Below are positions 23,519 to 31,510 of a stretch of 31,510 bases of DNA, one piece after another. This stretch comes from CAZIVO01 sp964542765 (GTDB lineage: Bacteria; Planctomycetota; UBA1135; UBA2386). Under the pieces are notes generated by a model. The model saw only the letters and a program-made list of their open reading frames with translations. It made no database searches and was not told the origin of the DNA. Location: NCBI GenBank assembly GCA_964542765.1, contig CAZIVO010000031.1, positions 1 through 31,510 on the forward strand. The letters run 5' to 3'. Position numbers and translations under genes: made by a program. Numbering within the stretch: position 1 is the first letter of the stretch; each line of letters opens with the position of its first letter.

Positions 23519-25228
23519 ATGAAATCTCCGATACATCCCATCACCCTTCTGCTTCTCCTCGGCATCTCGAGTCCGGCACTCGCGCAGACGCTCGGAACAT
23601 CTCGCCCGGTCGTCGGTCAATTGTTGCCCGTCTACTTCACATCGACCCCGGGTAACCTCTACGTCACCCACGCCGCCATCCCACCTCTGGTCTCGATCAA
23701 GATCCCCGGAATCAGCGGCATCCTGCGCCTCGATCACCAAAGCTTGATCTCGATCTACAGCGGCACGGTTCCGGCCACCGGAACCGATCGGCAGTTCCTC
23801 GACATCCCGAACGAGACCAAATTCATCGGTGCAAAGATCGCACTACAAGCTCTCGATGTACGGAAATCAGCCAACCCCGCCCTGTCAAACGCGATCAAGT
23901 TGACGTTCGAAAGCGCCGAGCCTCGACCCAACATCGTCCTGATCGTCGCCGATGACCTTGGCTACGGCACCCTCAGCAGCTATGGAGGCAAGGCGCTGGC
24001 GACGCCGAACATCGACTCGATCGCCAAGAACGGAGTCCGGTTCACGGATGCCTACGTCACCGCCGGTTCCTGCAGCCCCTCGCGCGCCGGGATGCTCACG
24101 GGACGCTACCAGCAGCGCTTCGGTTTCGAGTTCAACGCGGGAACTCTGAGCCGCACGATCAACAACCCGATCGGCATCGATCCCAAGGAAAAGACCCTGG
24201 GCGATCTCATGCAGAGCGCCAGCTACAAGACCGGCTTGGTGGGCAAGTGGCACCTCGGAGTGCAGAAACAATTCCTCCCCAACGGCCGTGGCTTCGAGGA
24301 GTTCTTCGGCTTTCCGGGAGGAGCCTCGTGCTACATGCCCTGCCCCACGCGTGGCAATCCGATCGAAAGCTCGATCTTCCGCAACGACAAGCCCGTGGTG
24401 GAAAACACCTATCTGACCGATGCCTTCGCCCGCGAAGCGGTAGCGTTCATCGACAAGCACAAGAGCGAGCGCTTCTTCCTCAACGTATCGTTCAATGCGG
24501 TACACACCCCGCTCGAAGCCACAAACAAGTATCTCCAGTGCTTCGCCCACATCGCCGACATGGACACGCGGTACTATCTCGCCATGACCAGTGCCCTGGA
24601 CACCGCTGTTGGCACGATCCTCTCCGCACTGCGCGACCGTCATCTCGAACAAGACACACTGGTCATCTTTGTGAGTGACAACGGCGGCACCAACTCCTTC
24701 CAGAAAAAGATAGGCGTCAATGCGCCGCTGCGGCTCGGCAAGCTCTACCTCTTCGAAGGTGGCACCCGCATCCCGCTCCTCATGCAGTGGCCGAGAGTCC
24801 TCGCAAAGGACACGGTCTACCGGGAGCCGGTCCACTCACTCGATCTGCTGCCGACGGTGGTCGCCGCGACCAATGCCAAGCTGCCGACCGCGGCCATCGA
24901 CGGCATCGACCTCGTGCCCTATCTCAAGCAGACACGGCAAGGCCCTCCCCACGAATTCCTGTTCTGGCGCAATGGACCCGAGACCCGCGCCGTCCGGAGT
25001 GGGAAGTGGAAATTGATCCGGTCTGTCCAGGGCAGCGCGTGGCTCTACGACCTGTCGACAGATATCGGCGAGACCAAGAATCTCGCAACGCAGCAGCCCG
25101 CCATCCTCAAGTGGCTCGACGGGGCGCTATCAACCTGGTCCGCCGGGCTCAAGGTTCCCGCATGGAAGTACCGTACCGGCAGCCAGACCGTGACCATCGA
25201 CGGGCAACCGTATCGGGTCAATATCTGA
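23519..25228 (+). CDS. Secreted formylglycine-dependent sulfatase with N-terminal beta domain
   Basis: A 569-aa exported arylsulfatase-family enzyme that would hydrolyse sulfate esters, probably on polysaccharides. The signal peptide is about 1-22 (LLLLLGISSPALA). Residues about 23-130 form an extra beta-rich domain (ending LSNAIKLTF) unlike standard sulfatases. The catalytic domain starts at RPNIVLIVADDLGYG (136-150; the DD pair binds the metal). The formylglycine cysteine is C185 in CSPSRAGMLTGR, the Cys-type sulfatase signature. GKWHLG, FVSDNGG and a late GKWKLI follow in order. Activation requires a formylglycine-generating enzyme, which is not in the window. The start has no ribosome box but follows a good promoter closely. 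Confidence 0.95.
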   Translation: MKSPIHPITLLLLLGISSPALAQTLGTSRPVVGQLLPVYFTSTPGNLYVTHAAIPPLVSIKIPGISGILRLDHQSLISIYSGTVPATGTDRQFLDIPNETKFIGAKIALQALDVRKSANPALSNAIKLTFESAEPRPNIVLIVADDLGYGTLSSYGGKALATPNIDSIAKNGVRFTDAYVTAGSCSPSRAGMLTGRYQQRFGFEFNAGTLSRTINNPIGIDPKEKTLGDLMQSASYKTGLVGKWHLGVQKQFLPNGRGFEEFFGFPGGASCYMPCPTRGNPIESSIFRNDKPVVENTYLTDAFAREAVAFIDKHKSERFFLNVSFNAVHTPLEATNKYLQCFAHIADMDTRYYLAMTSALDTAVGTILSALRDRHLEQDTLVIFVSDNGGTNSFQKKIGVNAPLRLGKLYLFEGGTRIPLLMQWPRVLAKDTVYREPVHSLDLLPTVVAATNAKLPTAAIDGIDLVPYLKQTRQGPPHEFLFWRNGPETRAVRSGKWKLIRSVQGSAWLYDLSTDIGETKNLATQQPAILKWLDGALSTWSAGLKVPAWKYRTGSQTVTIDGQPYRVNI

Positions 25229-25337
25229 AGGGGGTTTCGCACCTCGCCAGAACAAGCATCGCTCGCTGTTTTGAGTGAATCCCGAAGCTCTCGGCAGTGG
25301 CTCGAAAACGTGAAGAGACTCCGAGCAATACGAGCCT
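25229..25337. other. Convergent intergenic region
   Basis: About 110 bases between the convergent sulfatase (plus) and ThpR (minus) genes. Transcription from both sides should end here, but I see no strong terminator hairpin or U-tract on either strand. Confidence 0.3.
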
Positions 25338-25898
25338 TCAGTTCCGCGCACCAAAACGCTCGATCTCCTCGTAGACAGGACCGTCTGCGGTCAGCAAGCT
25401 CCGATAGAGAATGAGGTGATCCACCGTGACAGCCTCGCTCTCGAGGGTGGCACGGTCGAGTTCTTTCTGCAGTTCTGCCGCGCCGCGCGCATCCTTGACG
25501 CGACCGAGGGTGAGATGCGCTCGAAAGGGCCGCTGATCACGCTCGACACCCACCGCTTCGAGCGCGTCCTCGATCCGCGCAACCAGGGACTCGAGCCGCG
25601 CGAGATCGCCATCGAGGCCCGCCCAGATGACACGAGCTCGCCCATGAGCAGGAAAACGACCCAGGCCACGGATGGACAGACCAAAAGGTTCGAAGGAAAT
25701 CTCACGCAATGCCAAGCAGATATCCTGCAAGCGGCTGGGAGCTACATCGCCGAAAAACTTCACCGTCACGTGTAGATTGCGGGATCGCACCCAGCGAACG
25801 GCAGCGCCGCTTCGAGCGAGACGACCCGCCGCACGCTCCAGGATTTCGTTCACCTGATCGGGGAAGCGGAGCGCGGCGAAGCAACGAACGGTCGGCAT
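25338..25898 (-). CDS. thpR: RNA 2',3'-cyclic phosphodiesterase ThpR (LigT-like)
   Basis: A 186-aa member of the 2H phosphoesterase family, which opens 2',3'-cyclic phosphates on RNA ends. Two HxTx catalytic motifs are visible: HVTV in NLHVTVKFFGD (about residue 43) and HLTL in FRAHLTLGRVKD (about 126). RCFAALRFPD at the N-terminus is typical. The ATG at 25896-25898 is preferred; a TTG four codons upstream overlaps the previous gene's stop. The gene starts 8 bp after the LACTB-like gene and is probably cotranscribed with it, though no functional link is apparent. Its physiological role is poorly understood in bacteria generally. Confidence 0.93.
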   Translation of the reverse strand: MPTVRCFAALRFPDQVNEILERAAGRLARSGAAVRWVRSRNLHVTVKFFGDVAPSRLQDICLALREISFEPFGLSIRGLGRFPAHGRARVIWAGLDGDLARLESLVARIEDALEAVGVERDQRPFRAHLTLGRVKDARGAAELQKELDRATLESEAVTVDHLILYRSLLTADGPVYEEIERFGARN

Positions 25899-25906
25899 GA
25901 CCAAGC

Positions 25907-26992
25907 TCAATCGAACAGGATGGCAGCGACCCGAGCAGCCGTATCCGTGAGCTTCGTCCCCTCCATGTTACACATCAAGGCCACGGCGATGTTCTCGTCG
26001 GGAAAGAACAGCAACTGAGTGCGCACCCTCGGCTGGGCACCACTGTGCCCCACATGCCGACGCCCACCGACCGCTCCTACCCGCCATCCAAACCCGTAAT
26101 GAGTGGGCTTGCCATCGCTCGTCTTCTGCGCCGTCCACATCGCACGAACCGTTGCAGGCTTCAAAAGGGTCCCGTCCTTGACCGCAAAAGCGAAGCGCAC
26201 CAGATCCCCAGGCGTTCCACACAAGCCGCCTCCCGGAATTTTGTTACTGGTGTCAACCATCTTCGAATTCATGAGTTCGCCGTCGGCACCCTTGCGATAA
26301 CCCTGCGCTCGATGCGGGATGATCGCCCAGGCATCATCCTCCCGCGTGGTCTTCATGCCGGCTGGGCCGAACACATGCTCGGCGAGATAGCGCGGGAAGT
26401 TCTGGCCGGAGGCCGCCTCGACAAGACTGCCCAGAAGGTTGAATCCATACGTGGTATAGGAATATCTCGTGCCCGGCTCGAACAGCAGAGGATCATCCTT
26501 GAAGATCGACAGTGGCTTCGTCAGATCCAAATAGTGCACAGCGCTCGCCAACTCCTGCGGATTCTTGTAGTGACGGACGCCGCCGAGATGACCCAGCAAG
26601 TGACGCGCCGTCAGCGGCCAGCGTTTCGCGGGGAAACTCGGTAGAAGTTCCTGCACCTCGGCATCCAGATCGATCTTGCCCTGTTCGACGAGTTGCATGA
26701 CACAGACAGAGGTCATGGGCTTGCTGATCGAAGCGAGGCGATAAACCGTCTTCTCGGTCGCAGCGACCTGGTTTTCGAGGTCCGCGAAACCATAGCCTCG
26801 CGTCCAGATCAACTCACCACCGCGACCGATGGCCGCCGAGAGTCCGGGGATACCATCTCGCTCCATCTTCGCCCTGATCACACCATCCACCTTTTTGACC
26901 AGAGACTCGGCGAGACCTCCCCCACTGTCTTGCGCCGACGCAAGTGCACAGATCGAGCAGACAATGATGGTCAGTTCGAGCAAACGATTCAT
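25907..26992 (-). CDS. Secreted serine hydrolase, class C beta-lactamase / LACTB-like family
   Basis: A 361-aa exported penicillin-binding-protein-like serine hydrolase. The signal peptide is about 1-20 (ELTIIVCSICALASA). The active-site motif SxxK is S88-I-S-K91 in LASISKPMT. The second motif, usually YxN, is Y179-T-T181, as in LACTB-type proteins (Y-S-T), and HLGGVRHYKN (135-144) also resembles the LACTB HLSGIRHY segment. The third motif appears as HSG (usually KTG). The ATG follows a GAGG box by 7 nt. Activity could be peptidase, esterase or peptidoglycan-related; true beta-lactam resistance is not implied. It lies between xylA (47 bp upstream) and thpR. Confidence 0.92.
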   Translation of the reverse strand: MNRLLELTIIVCSICALASAQDSGGGLAESLVKKVDGVIRAKMERDGIPGLSAAIGRGGELIWTRGYGFADLENQVAATEKTVYRLASISKPMTSVCVMQLVEQGKIDLDAEVQELLPSFPAKRWPLTARHLLGHLGGVRHYKNPQELASAVHYLDLTKPLSIFKDDPLLFEPGTRYSYTTYGFNLLGSLVEAASGQNFPRYLAEHVFGPAGMKTTREDDAWAIIPHRAQGYRKGADGELMNSKMVDTSNKIPGGGLCGTPGDLVRFAFAVKDGTLLKPATVRAMWTAQKTSDGKPTHYGFGWRVGAVGGRRHVGHSGAQPRVRTQLLFFPDENIAVALMCNMEGTKLTDTAARVAAILFD

Positions 26993-27039
26993 CTTCTCAC
27001 CTCACCGCAAGACGGTTGCCAGCTTGAGTCGACCGAACA

Positions 27040-28209
27040 TCAGCGCACCCCGTAGAGGATATCCATCGTCAACTGATCCAGTCGCTCGCAAGCTCGACCA
27101 CGCCCGCCCAACTCGACTCGATCGAAGGAGTGAGCCTTCAGGCTTGCCGCCCGCGCCGAATCATAGACGCCCAGGTGCCGCACGGCGTCGCTGCGATCTT
27201 GCCGCGCATCGGCCAGGATCTCGCGAATCTCGGCATCCTCATTCCAGGCCCGGACCTTTTCCTTCAGGATCAGGTAGGTCCTCATGCAACCACGTGCAAA
27301 GTCCTCGACCCCATCCCAGTCCTCGGTCCGGTAAGCGTGCGCATCGAAATGGCGGCTGCCCTCGTAGCCCACATCCTCGAGCAGTTTCACCAGGAAGAAG
27401 GACGCCTTTGGATTTTGAGAGCCAAAGCGAAGGTCCTGGTCGAAGCGAGCCCAGTTCTGATCGTTGAGATCGATATGGAACAACTTGTCGGCAGCCAGGG
27501 CCTGAGCAACAGCGTGGCTGAAGTTGAGGCCCGCCATCTGCTCATGAGCCACTTCCGGATTGACACCGACCATGTCCGGACGGGCCAGGGTCTCGATGAA
27601 AGCGAGGCAAGCACCGGTCGTGGGCAGGTAGATATCGCTACGCGGCTCGTTGGGTTTCGCCTCCAGCGCAAAACGCATGTCGTAACCCTGATCCCGAACA
27701 TATTCGCAAAGGTAGTCGAGGCCTTCGCGATACCAGGCCATGGCCTCGATCGGATCCTTGGCAGCATCGGTCTCGACACCTTCGCGACCGCCCCACAAGA
27801 CGAAGATCCCGGCACCCACCTCGACGCCGAGATCGATGGCGCGCATCGTTTTTTGCAACGCGTAGGCACGCACCTCGGGATCGGTAGAGGTGAAGGCTCC
27901 GTCCCTGAAGGCAGGGTCGCTGAACAAATTGGTCGTGGCCATGGGCGTGACCAGACCATTGGCCTCCATGGCCTCCTTGTATTCGGCAACAATCGCATCG
28001 CGTTGCGTGGCGGTCGCGTCGATCGGCACCAAATCGTTGTCGTGGAAATTGACGCCGTAGGCACCGACCCGCGCCAGAAGTTCGATCAACTGCACGGGCG
28101 AACGAGATTCGCGCACGCGCGGACCAAAGGGGTCAGCTCCTGGATTGCCGACCGTCCACAGGCCAAAGGTGAAGCGATGCTCGGGACAAGGCTGATAGGG
28201 GGCTGTCAT
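27040..28209 (-). CDS. xylA: Xylose isomerase (class I, actinobacterial type)
   Basis: Isomerises D-xylose to D-xylulose (and glucose to fructose) with two divalent metals. From the ATG at 28207-28209 the protein is 389 aa, the size of the short class-I enzymes. The catalytic base motif is H56-D-N-D59 in GVNFHDNDLVP; the metal-site E183 and K185 lie in ALEAKPNEPRSD, and FHIDLNDQ and HFDAHAYRTED contain further metal ligands. MTAPYQPCPEHRFTFGLWTVGN is the conserved N-terminus; ATG and TTG starts 4 and 14 codons earlier are in frame but unconserved, and none has a clear ribosome site. No xylulose kinase is nearby. The neighbouring hydrolases suggest plant- or algal-polysaccharide use, but this is inference. 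Confidence 0.95.
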   Translation of the reverse strand: MTAPYQPCPEHRFTFGLWTVGNPGADPFGPRVRESRSPVQLIELLARVGAYGVNFHDNDLVPIDATATQRDAIVAEYKEAMEANGLVTPMATTNLFSDPAFRDGAFTSTDPEVRAYALQKTMRAIDLGVEVGAGIFVLWGGREGVETDAAKDPIEAMAWYREGLDYLCEYVRDQGYDMRFALEAKPNEPRSDIYLPTTGACLAFIETLARPDMVGVNPEVAHEQMAGLNFSHAVAQALAADKLFHIDLNDQNWARFDQDLRFGSQNPKASFFLVKLLEDVGYEGSRHFDAHAYRTEDWDGVEDFARGCMRTYLILKEKVRAWNEDAEIREILADARQDRSDAVRHLGVYDSARAASLKAHSFDRVELGGRGRACERLDQLTMDILYGVR

Positions 28210-28299
28210 GATGGCGACCATTGTGAAGCACCAAGGCCTCACCTGGAACAAGCTTGTCCAAAGGTCGCTCCGATGGCTACCCGGCCATCGAGCCGGAGC

Positions 28300-29229
28300 C
28301 TAGCCGGTCTCGGGCATGAAGGTCGGCATGACGATGCCCGCCGGAGGTTGCGCCTCGCCAAGCACCTGGGCCACGTGCATCTCGACATTACGAGCACCCC
28401 AGGCATACATCTGCCTGACCAGCCCCGGAGCATCCGCGGGCACCAGCCAGACAGGCCGATACCCCCTGTGCCGGTCGAGTTCGGCCGCGATCAGGGCCGC
28501 CGCAATCGACTCGTTGCGTGCGATTCCCGGCCCCAGCATCCGGCTCGCCGGGCTGACGACCGCAACCAGACACCCATCGATCGCCCCCGCCTCATCCTCG
28601 TGCACGCTCATGTGCCAGATCCCGTGATCGTTGGCGAGGAAATGCCGATAGTCCTGAGACCTCTCGATACCGCTGATCTCTCCTTCCAGAGCAACCACCG
28701 CCGGCACGTCATCGAGGCACGCTGCGCGGATCCCATCACCGTCGATGCCCGATGGCTTGAAGCCCTCCGCCGGAATCGCCAGGGACATGGTTTGGAAAAG
28801 CCCGTAAGGAACAAATCCAGCACGAGTGTAGAGCGAATAAGAGTCGAGATTCAACGCGCTCGAAACCAAACGCACCGGTTGATCGCGTCGCGCCGCAAAC
28901 TCAGTAACCCATTCCAGGAGTTGTCCGGCACAACCTCGGCCGAAAGCCTTTGGATGCACGTTCATGATACCAAGCGAAACATGCGTCGGCCGCGGATGGT
29001 AGAAACACGAGGCAAGCAGATCCCCGCTGGCGATATCCTGCGCCAGAACACAGCAACCTGGATCCATGGCCTCGTAGATCTTGCAAAACCACTGGGTCAC
29101 ATCGGAATCCGGCGGGAAGCGAGTGCCCAAGGCGTGGCTCTCGTACCAGGCGTTGAGCGAATCACGAATCAGCGCGCCGACCTCTGCCCAATCCTCGGGA
29201 TCCATCGCCCGGATCGATATATCCGTCAT
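28300..29229 (-). CDS. GNAT-family acetyltransferase
   Basis: A 309-aa protein with an N-terminal GNAT domain. The acetyl-CoA loop is in NVHPKAFGRGCAGQLLEW (about residues 90-107, pattern x-x-G-x-G/A), with the downstream strand and LYTRAGFVPYG typical of GNAT motif B. The second half (about 160-300) shows a degenerate GNAT-like pattern (GIRAACLDDVPAVVALEGEISG, YRPVWLVPADA), so it may be a double-GNAT protein with one active lobe. The ATG at 29227-29229 has GAGG 4 nt upstream. No signal peptide, so it is cytoplasmic. The substrate is unknown. It lies 52 bp after the copper-domain dehydrogenase and 90 bp before xylA on the same strand. Confidence 0.88.
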   Translation of the reverse strand: MTDISIRAMDPEDWAEVGALIRDSLNAWYESHALGTRFPPDSDVTQWFCKIYEAMDPGCCVLAQDIASGDLLASCFYHPRPTHVSLGIMNVHPKAFGRGCAGQLLEWVTEFAARRDQPVRLVSSALNLDSYSLYTRAGFVPYGLFQTMSLAIPAEGFKPSGIDGDGIRAACLDDVPAVVALEGEISGIERSQDYRHFLANDHGIWHMSVHEDEAGAIDGCLVAVVSPASRMLGPGIARNESIAAALIAAELDRHRGYRPVWLVPADAPGLVRQMYAWGARNVEMHVAQVLGEAQPPAGIVMPTFMPETG

Positions 29230-29281
29230 GACAACCTCATCTCGGACCGGTAACGATGTTCCAGAGTTCGCAGTGCCAGAG

Positions 29282-31510
29282 TCACTTCACCACCATCACA
29301 CCACGCATGATGACCCAGTGGCCAGGGAAGGTGCAGATGTATGGATACTCGCCCGTCTTCTTCGGCGCCGTGAACCGCAGTGCCTCGGTGCTGTCCGGGG
29401 GCACCATACCGGTATGGAAGAGGACCTTCGTCGACTTTGGCACGTACTGACCACGCTTGACTTCCTGCGGGTCCTTGGCCATCTCGGTGGCGGCCATTCC
29501 CACCTCCGCATCGGCGCCGGGAGCCACGATGACGATGTTGTGCGCCGTCGCATCGGGATTGGTGAATTCGATACGAACCGGCTGGCCCGGCGCAACCTCG
29601 AAGCGCGTCACATCGAACAGCATGCGCTCCTTGATCGACGAGATCTTCACGACCTTGAGATTCTTCTTGGTATCGAACTCCGCATCCCTGGCGGAGATAT
29701 TCCTCGTGGACTTGATCTGGCTGCGCTCGAAGGTTGCCAGAAAAGTTCCCAGCTCCGGTCGGTCGACCGCGAGTTTGCCATTGCCCTTCCAGTGCGATAG
29801 CAAGGCTCGGGAGCCGAGTGCTGTCCGGATGGCATAACTGAGGTGACCTGAGTAAGGATGCTTCATGGTGTCGAGAAGCGCCTCGAACGCAGCCTTTGTA
29901 CCGACATAGCTGGTGGCAATCGCAGCTTCCATCCGCACGAGACCACTGGGATCATTGGCTCGCGCACGGAGCAACTCATCGCCATCGTCCAGTTCGCCGT
30001 GCCAGTAACGCAACTGATGCGTGGCCGCCGCCCGTGCATGGTGATCCTCGCAATTCAAGAGTTCGATCAGCAGATCGGTTCTCACGACATCGATACCGCG
30101 ATAAAGCCAGAGTCCCTCCATTTGATGGTGGCGGAACCTCGGACCCTTGGGGTCGAGCCTCTTCATCCAGTTGTCGAGCGCCAACGCCACGGTGGCCGGA
30201 TCGCGCTCGCGTAACTCGCGCTTGGCCCAGTAGCGGTAGCGATACTCGCGACGCTTGAGGACATCGAGAAGCCCCCCGAGGGAAGCTCCTGCAATGCGTG
30301 GCGGCTGCTGTAACTCCACATCCTTGGGAGCTATTCTCCATATACGACCGCTGCCACGATCGCGCCGCTCATCGCGCAGGGAATACTGCGCATGCCCCTT
30401 GATCGGGTTGTACCAATCACAGACATACATGGCCCCACGAGGGCCGTAGCGAAGATCCACGGGGATGAAACTCAGGTTCTTGGAGAAGATCAGATCGCTG
30501 ACATATTCCTCGTCGTAGCCATGATCACTCTCGACCCAACGATGGATCTCGACACGATTGCTGGGCTTGTATCGAACCTTGATGAAGCCACCCTGCATCT
30601 CCTCGGGCCAGGAGGGAAAGTCCACAAACTCCTGGCCGCAGGTCCCCGAATAGGCCCGCAAGCCGGTTGGCCGGGGATGCTGTTCAGGGTACTGGGGATC
30701 GAGCGCATGAAAGGCCTGAGCGTAAATAGGGTGGCTGGCCACGTGTTGCCCCCAATCATCGAAGGTGACACCCCATGGATTGGTGCTGGGGTAAGTCCCG
30801 AAGCTGGTCAAACGATGCCATTGTGGCTCGAAGCGGAACCAACCACTGTTCTGCTGCCTGATCGGACCATAGGGAGTCTCCACCTGAGTGTGATGAAAAA
30901 TGGACTCACGTAAGATCAGATCGCCGTCGGGCGACCATGCGAAGTCATGCAACGCGTGGTGCGAATCCTCGCAACCAAACCCCGCTAGCAGCTTCTCGCG
31001 ATGATCGGCCTTGCCGTCTCCATCGGTGTCCTTGATGAAGCTGAGGTGAGGCTCTTCGGACACGTAGACCCCGCCATCACCGAACTCGAAGGACAGGGGG
31101 ATGTGCAGATCATCGGCGAAGACAGTGGACTTGTCAGCACGCCCATCGCCATCGGTATCTTCGAGAATCACCAACTTGTCGTCCGGCTCATTGCCGGGAT
31201 AAACGTGCGGGTAAGTAGTGGAACAACTGACCCACATCCGCCCCCTGGCATCCCAACGCATCTGGATCGGACAGGCGATGTCGGGGAACTCTTCCTCGCT
31301 GGCAAAAAGGTTCACCGTGAAGCGCGGGTCCACAGTGAAGGCCTTGGCCTCGTCGGCCGGACTCATCCATTCGTTGGCTCCCCGGCTCTGCGTGGTCCTG
31401 GGCAAAGGTGGCACATTCGAGTCGTCGATCGCCACGGGAGGAGTCTCTCCTCGAGCCAGTGCCCAGATACGCTGGTCGCGGTTGGCCACCATGATCTCGA
31501 AGTTGCGCAT
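29282..31510 (-). CDS. PVC-type dehydrogenase with C-terminal azurin-like copper domain (5' end outside window)
   Basis: At least 742 aa; the frame is open to the window edge. The Met at the edge (31508-31510) looks internal, since no signal peptide follows, so the numbering here starts there. Residues about 55-400 are the Pirellula/Verrucomicrobium dehydrogenase propeller (FTVNLFASEEEFPD, WVSCSTTYPHVYPG, Ca-loop-like DTDGDGRAD and DTDGDGKAD, YVCDWYNPIKGHAQ). About 410-590 are HEAT-like helices. The C-terminus (about 620-742) is a type I copper cupredoxin: H657 in TAHNIVIV, then C726-T-F-P-G-H731 and M735, the exact azurin ligand pattern. No CXXCH is present, so a copper centre takes the place of the haem domain of the related protein at 8307-13490. 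Probably a secreted sugar or alcohol dehydrogenase passing electrons to copper (inference). Confidence 0.92.
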   Translation of the reverse strand: MRNFEIMVANRDQRIWALARGETPPVAIDDSNVPPLPRTTQSRGANEWMSPADEAKAFTVDPRFTVNLFASEEEFPDIACPIQMRWDARGRMWVSCSTTYPHVYPGNEPDDKLVILEDTDGDGRADKSTVFADDLHIPLSFEFGDGGVYVSEEPHLSFIKDTDGDGKADHREKLLAGFGCEDSHHALHDFAWSPDGDLILRESIFHHTQVETPYGPIRQQNSGWFRFEPQWHRLTSFGTYPSTNPWGVTFDDWGQHVASHPIYAQAFHALDPQYPEQHPRPTGLRAYSGTCGQEFVDFPSWPEEMQGGFIKVRYKPSNRVEIHRWVESDHGYDEEYVSDLIFSKNLSFIPVDLRYGPRGAMYVCDWYNPIKGHAQYSLRDERRDRGSGRIWRIAPKDVELQQPPRIAGASLGGLLDVLKRREYRYRYWAKRELRERDPATVALALDNWMKRLDPKGPRFRHHQMEGLWLYRGIDVVRTDLLIELLNCEDHHARAAATHQLRYWHGELDDGDELLRARANDPSGLVRMEAAIATSYVGTKAAFEALLDTMKHPYSGHLSYAIRTALGSRALLSHWKGNGKLAVDRPELGTFLATFERSQIKSTRNISARDAEFDTKKNLKVVKISSIKERMLFDVTRFEVAPGQPVRIEFTNPDATAHNIVIVAPGADAEVGMAATEMAKDPQEVKRGQYVPKSTKVLFHTGMVPPDSTEALRFTAPKKTGEYPYICTFPGHWVIMRGVMVVK

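Noticed and set aside
27130..29253. Long (707-codon) open frame on the plus strand
   Set aside because: It is antisense to xylA and the GNAT gene, whose catalytic motifs are clear; long antisense frames are expected at this GC content.

Overview
The window comes from a GC-rich bacterium, most probably a planctomycete or a close relative in the PVC group. The markers are two Pirellula/Verrucomicrobium-type 'membrane-bound dehydrogenase' proteins (one with a CXXCH haem-binding domain, one with an azurin-like copper domain), a secreted DUF1080 protein, a secreted formylglycine-type sulfatase and calcium-binding FG-GAP repeats. I see no mobile elements, tRNA/rRNA genes or CRISPR arrays.

Layout. 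(1) Positions 1-8040, minus strand: a tightly packed haem biosynthesis operon, read as hemA - hemC/hemD fusion - hemB - hemL - hemE - hemN - hemH (cut by the window edge). Genes overlap by 1-11 bp or are 3 bp apart. It runs from glutamyl-tRNA to protoporphyrin/haem by the C5 route, with the oxygen-independent HemN at the coproporphyrinogen step; no protoporphyrinogen oxidase is in view. (2) 8307-13490, minus: a giant secreted FG-GAP / dehydrogenase / HEAT / cytochrome c protein. (3) 13622-19440, minus: a (deoxy)pyrimidine nucleoside salvage operon, cdd - deoC - aldehyde dehydrogenase - truncated aldehyde dehydrogenase - pyrimidine-nucleoside phosphorylase - SDR. DeoC makes acetaldehyde, and the adjacent dehydrogenase pair looks like an ALDH16 protein split into two genes. 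(4) 19502-25228, plus: acyl-carrier-like protein, MauG-type dihaem peroxidase, a secreted thioredoxin-fold protein, a DUF1080 protein and a sulfatase. (5) 25338-31510, minus: ThpR-like RNA phosphodiesterase, LACTB-like serine hydrolase, xylose isomerase, GNAT acetyltransferase, and the partial copper-domain dehydrogenase.

The most notable finding is in region 4. The thioredoxin-fold protein at 20876-21979 has an in-frame UGA exactly where the first active-site cysteine should be (Trp-UGA-Pro-Pro-Cys). The downstream frame is intact and conserved in character, and a perfect 7-bp hairpin with a GGUC loop lies 31 nt after the UGA, as expected of a bacterial SECIS element. I read it as a selenoprotein that standard gene calling would truncate. 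The split ALDH16-like pair and the translationally coupled carrier protein / dihaem peroxidase pair are the next most interesting observations.

Functionally, the haem operon could supply the c-type cytochromes seen here (the giant CXXCH protein and the dihaem peroxidase), while the secreted dehydrogenases, DUF1080 protein and sulfatase fit degradation of sulfated or complex polysaccharides. These links are inference from gene content.
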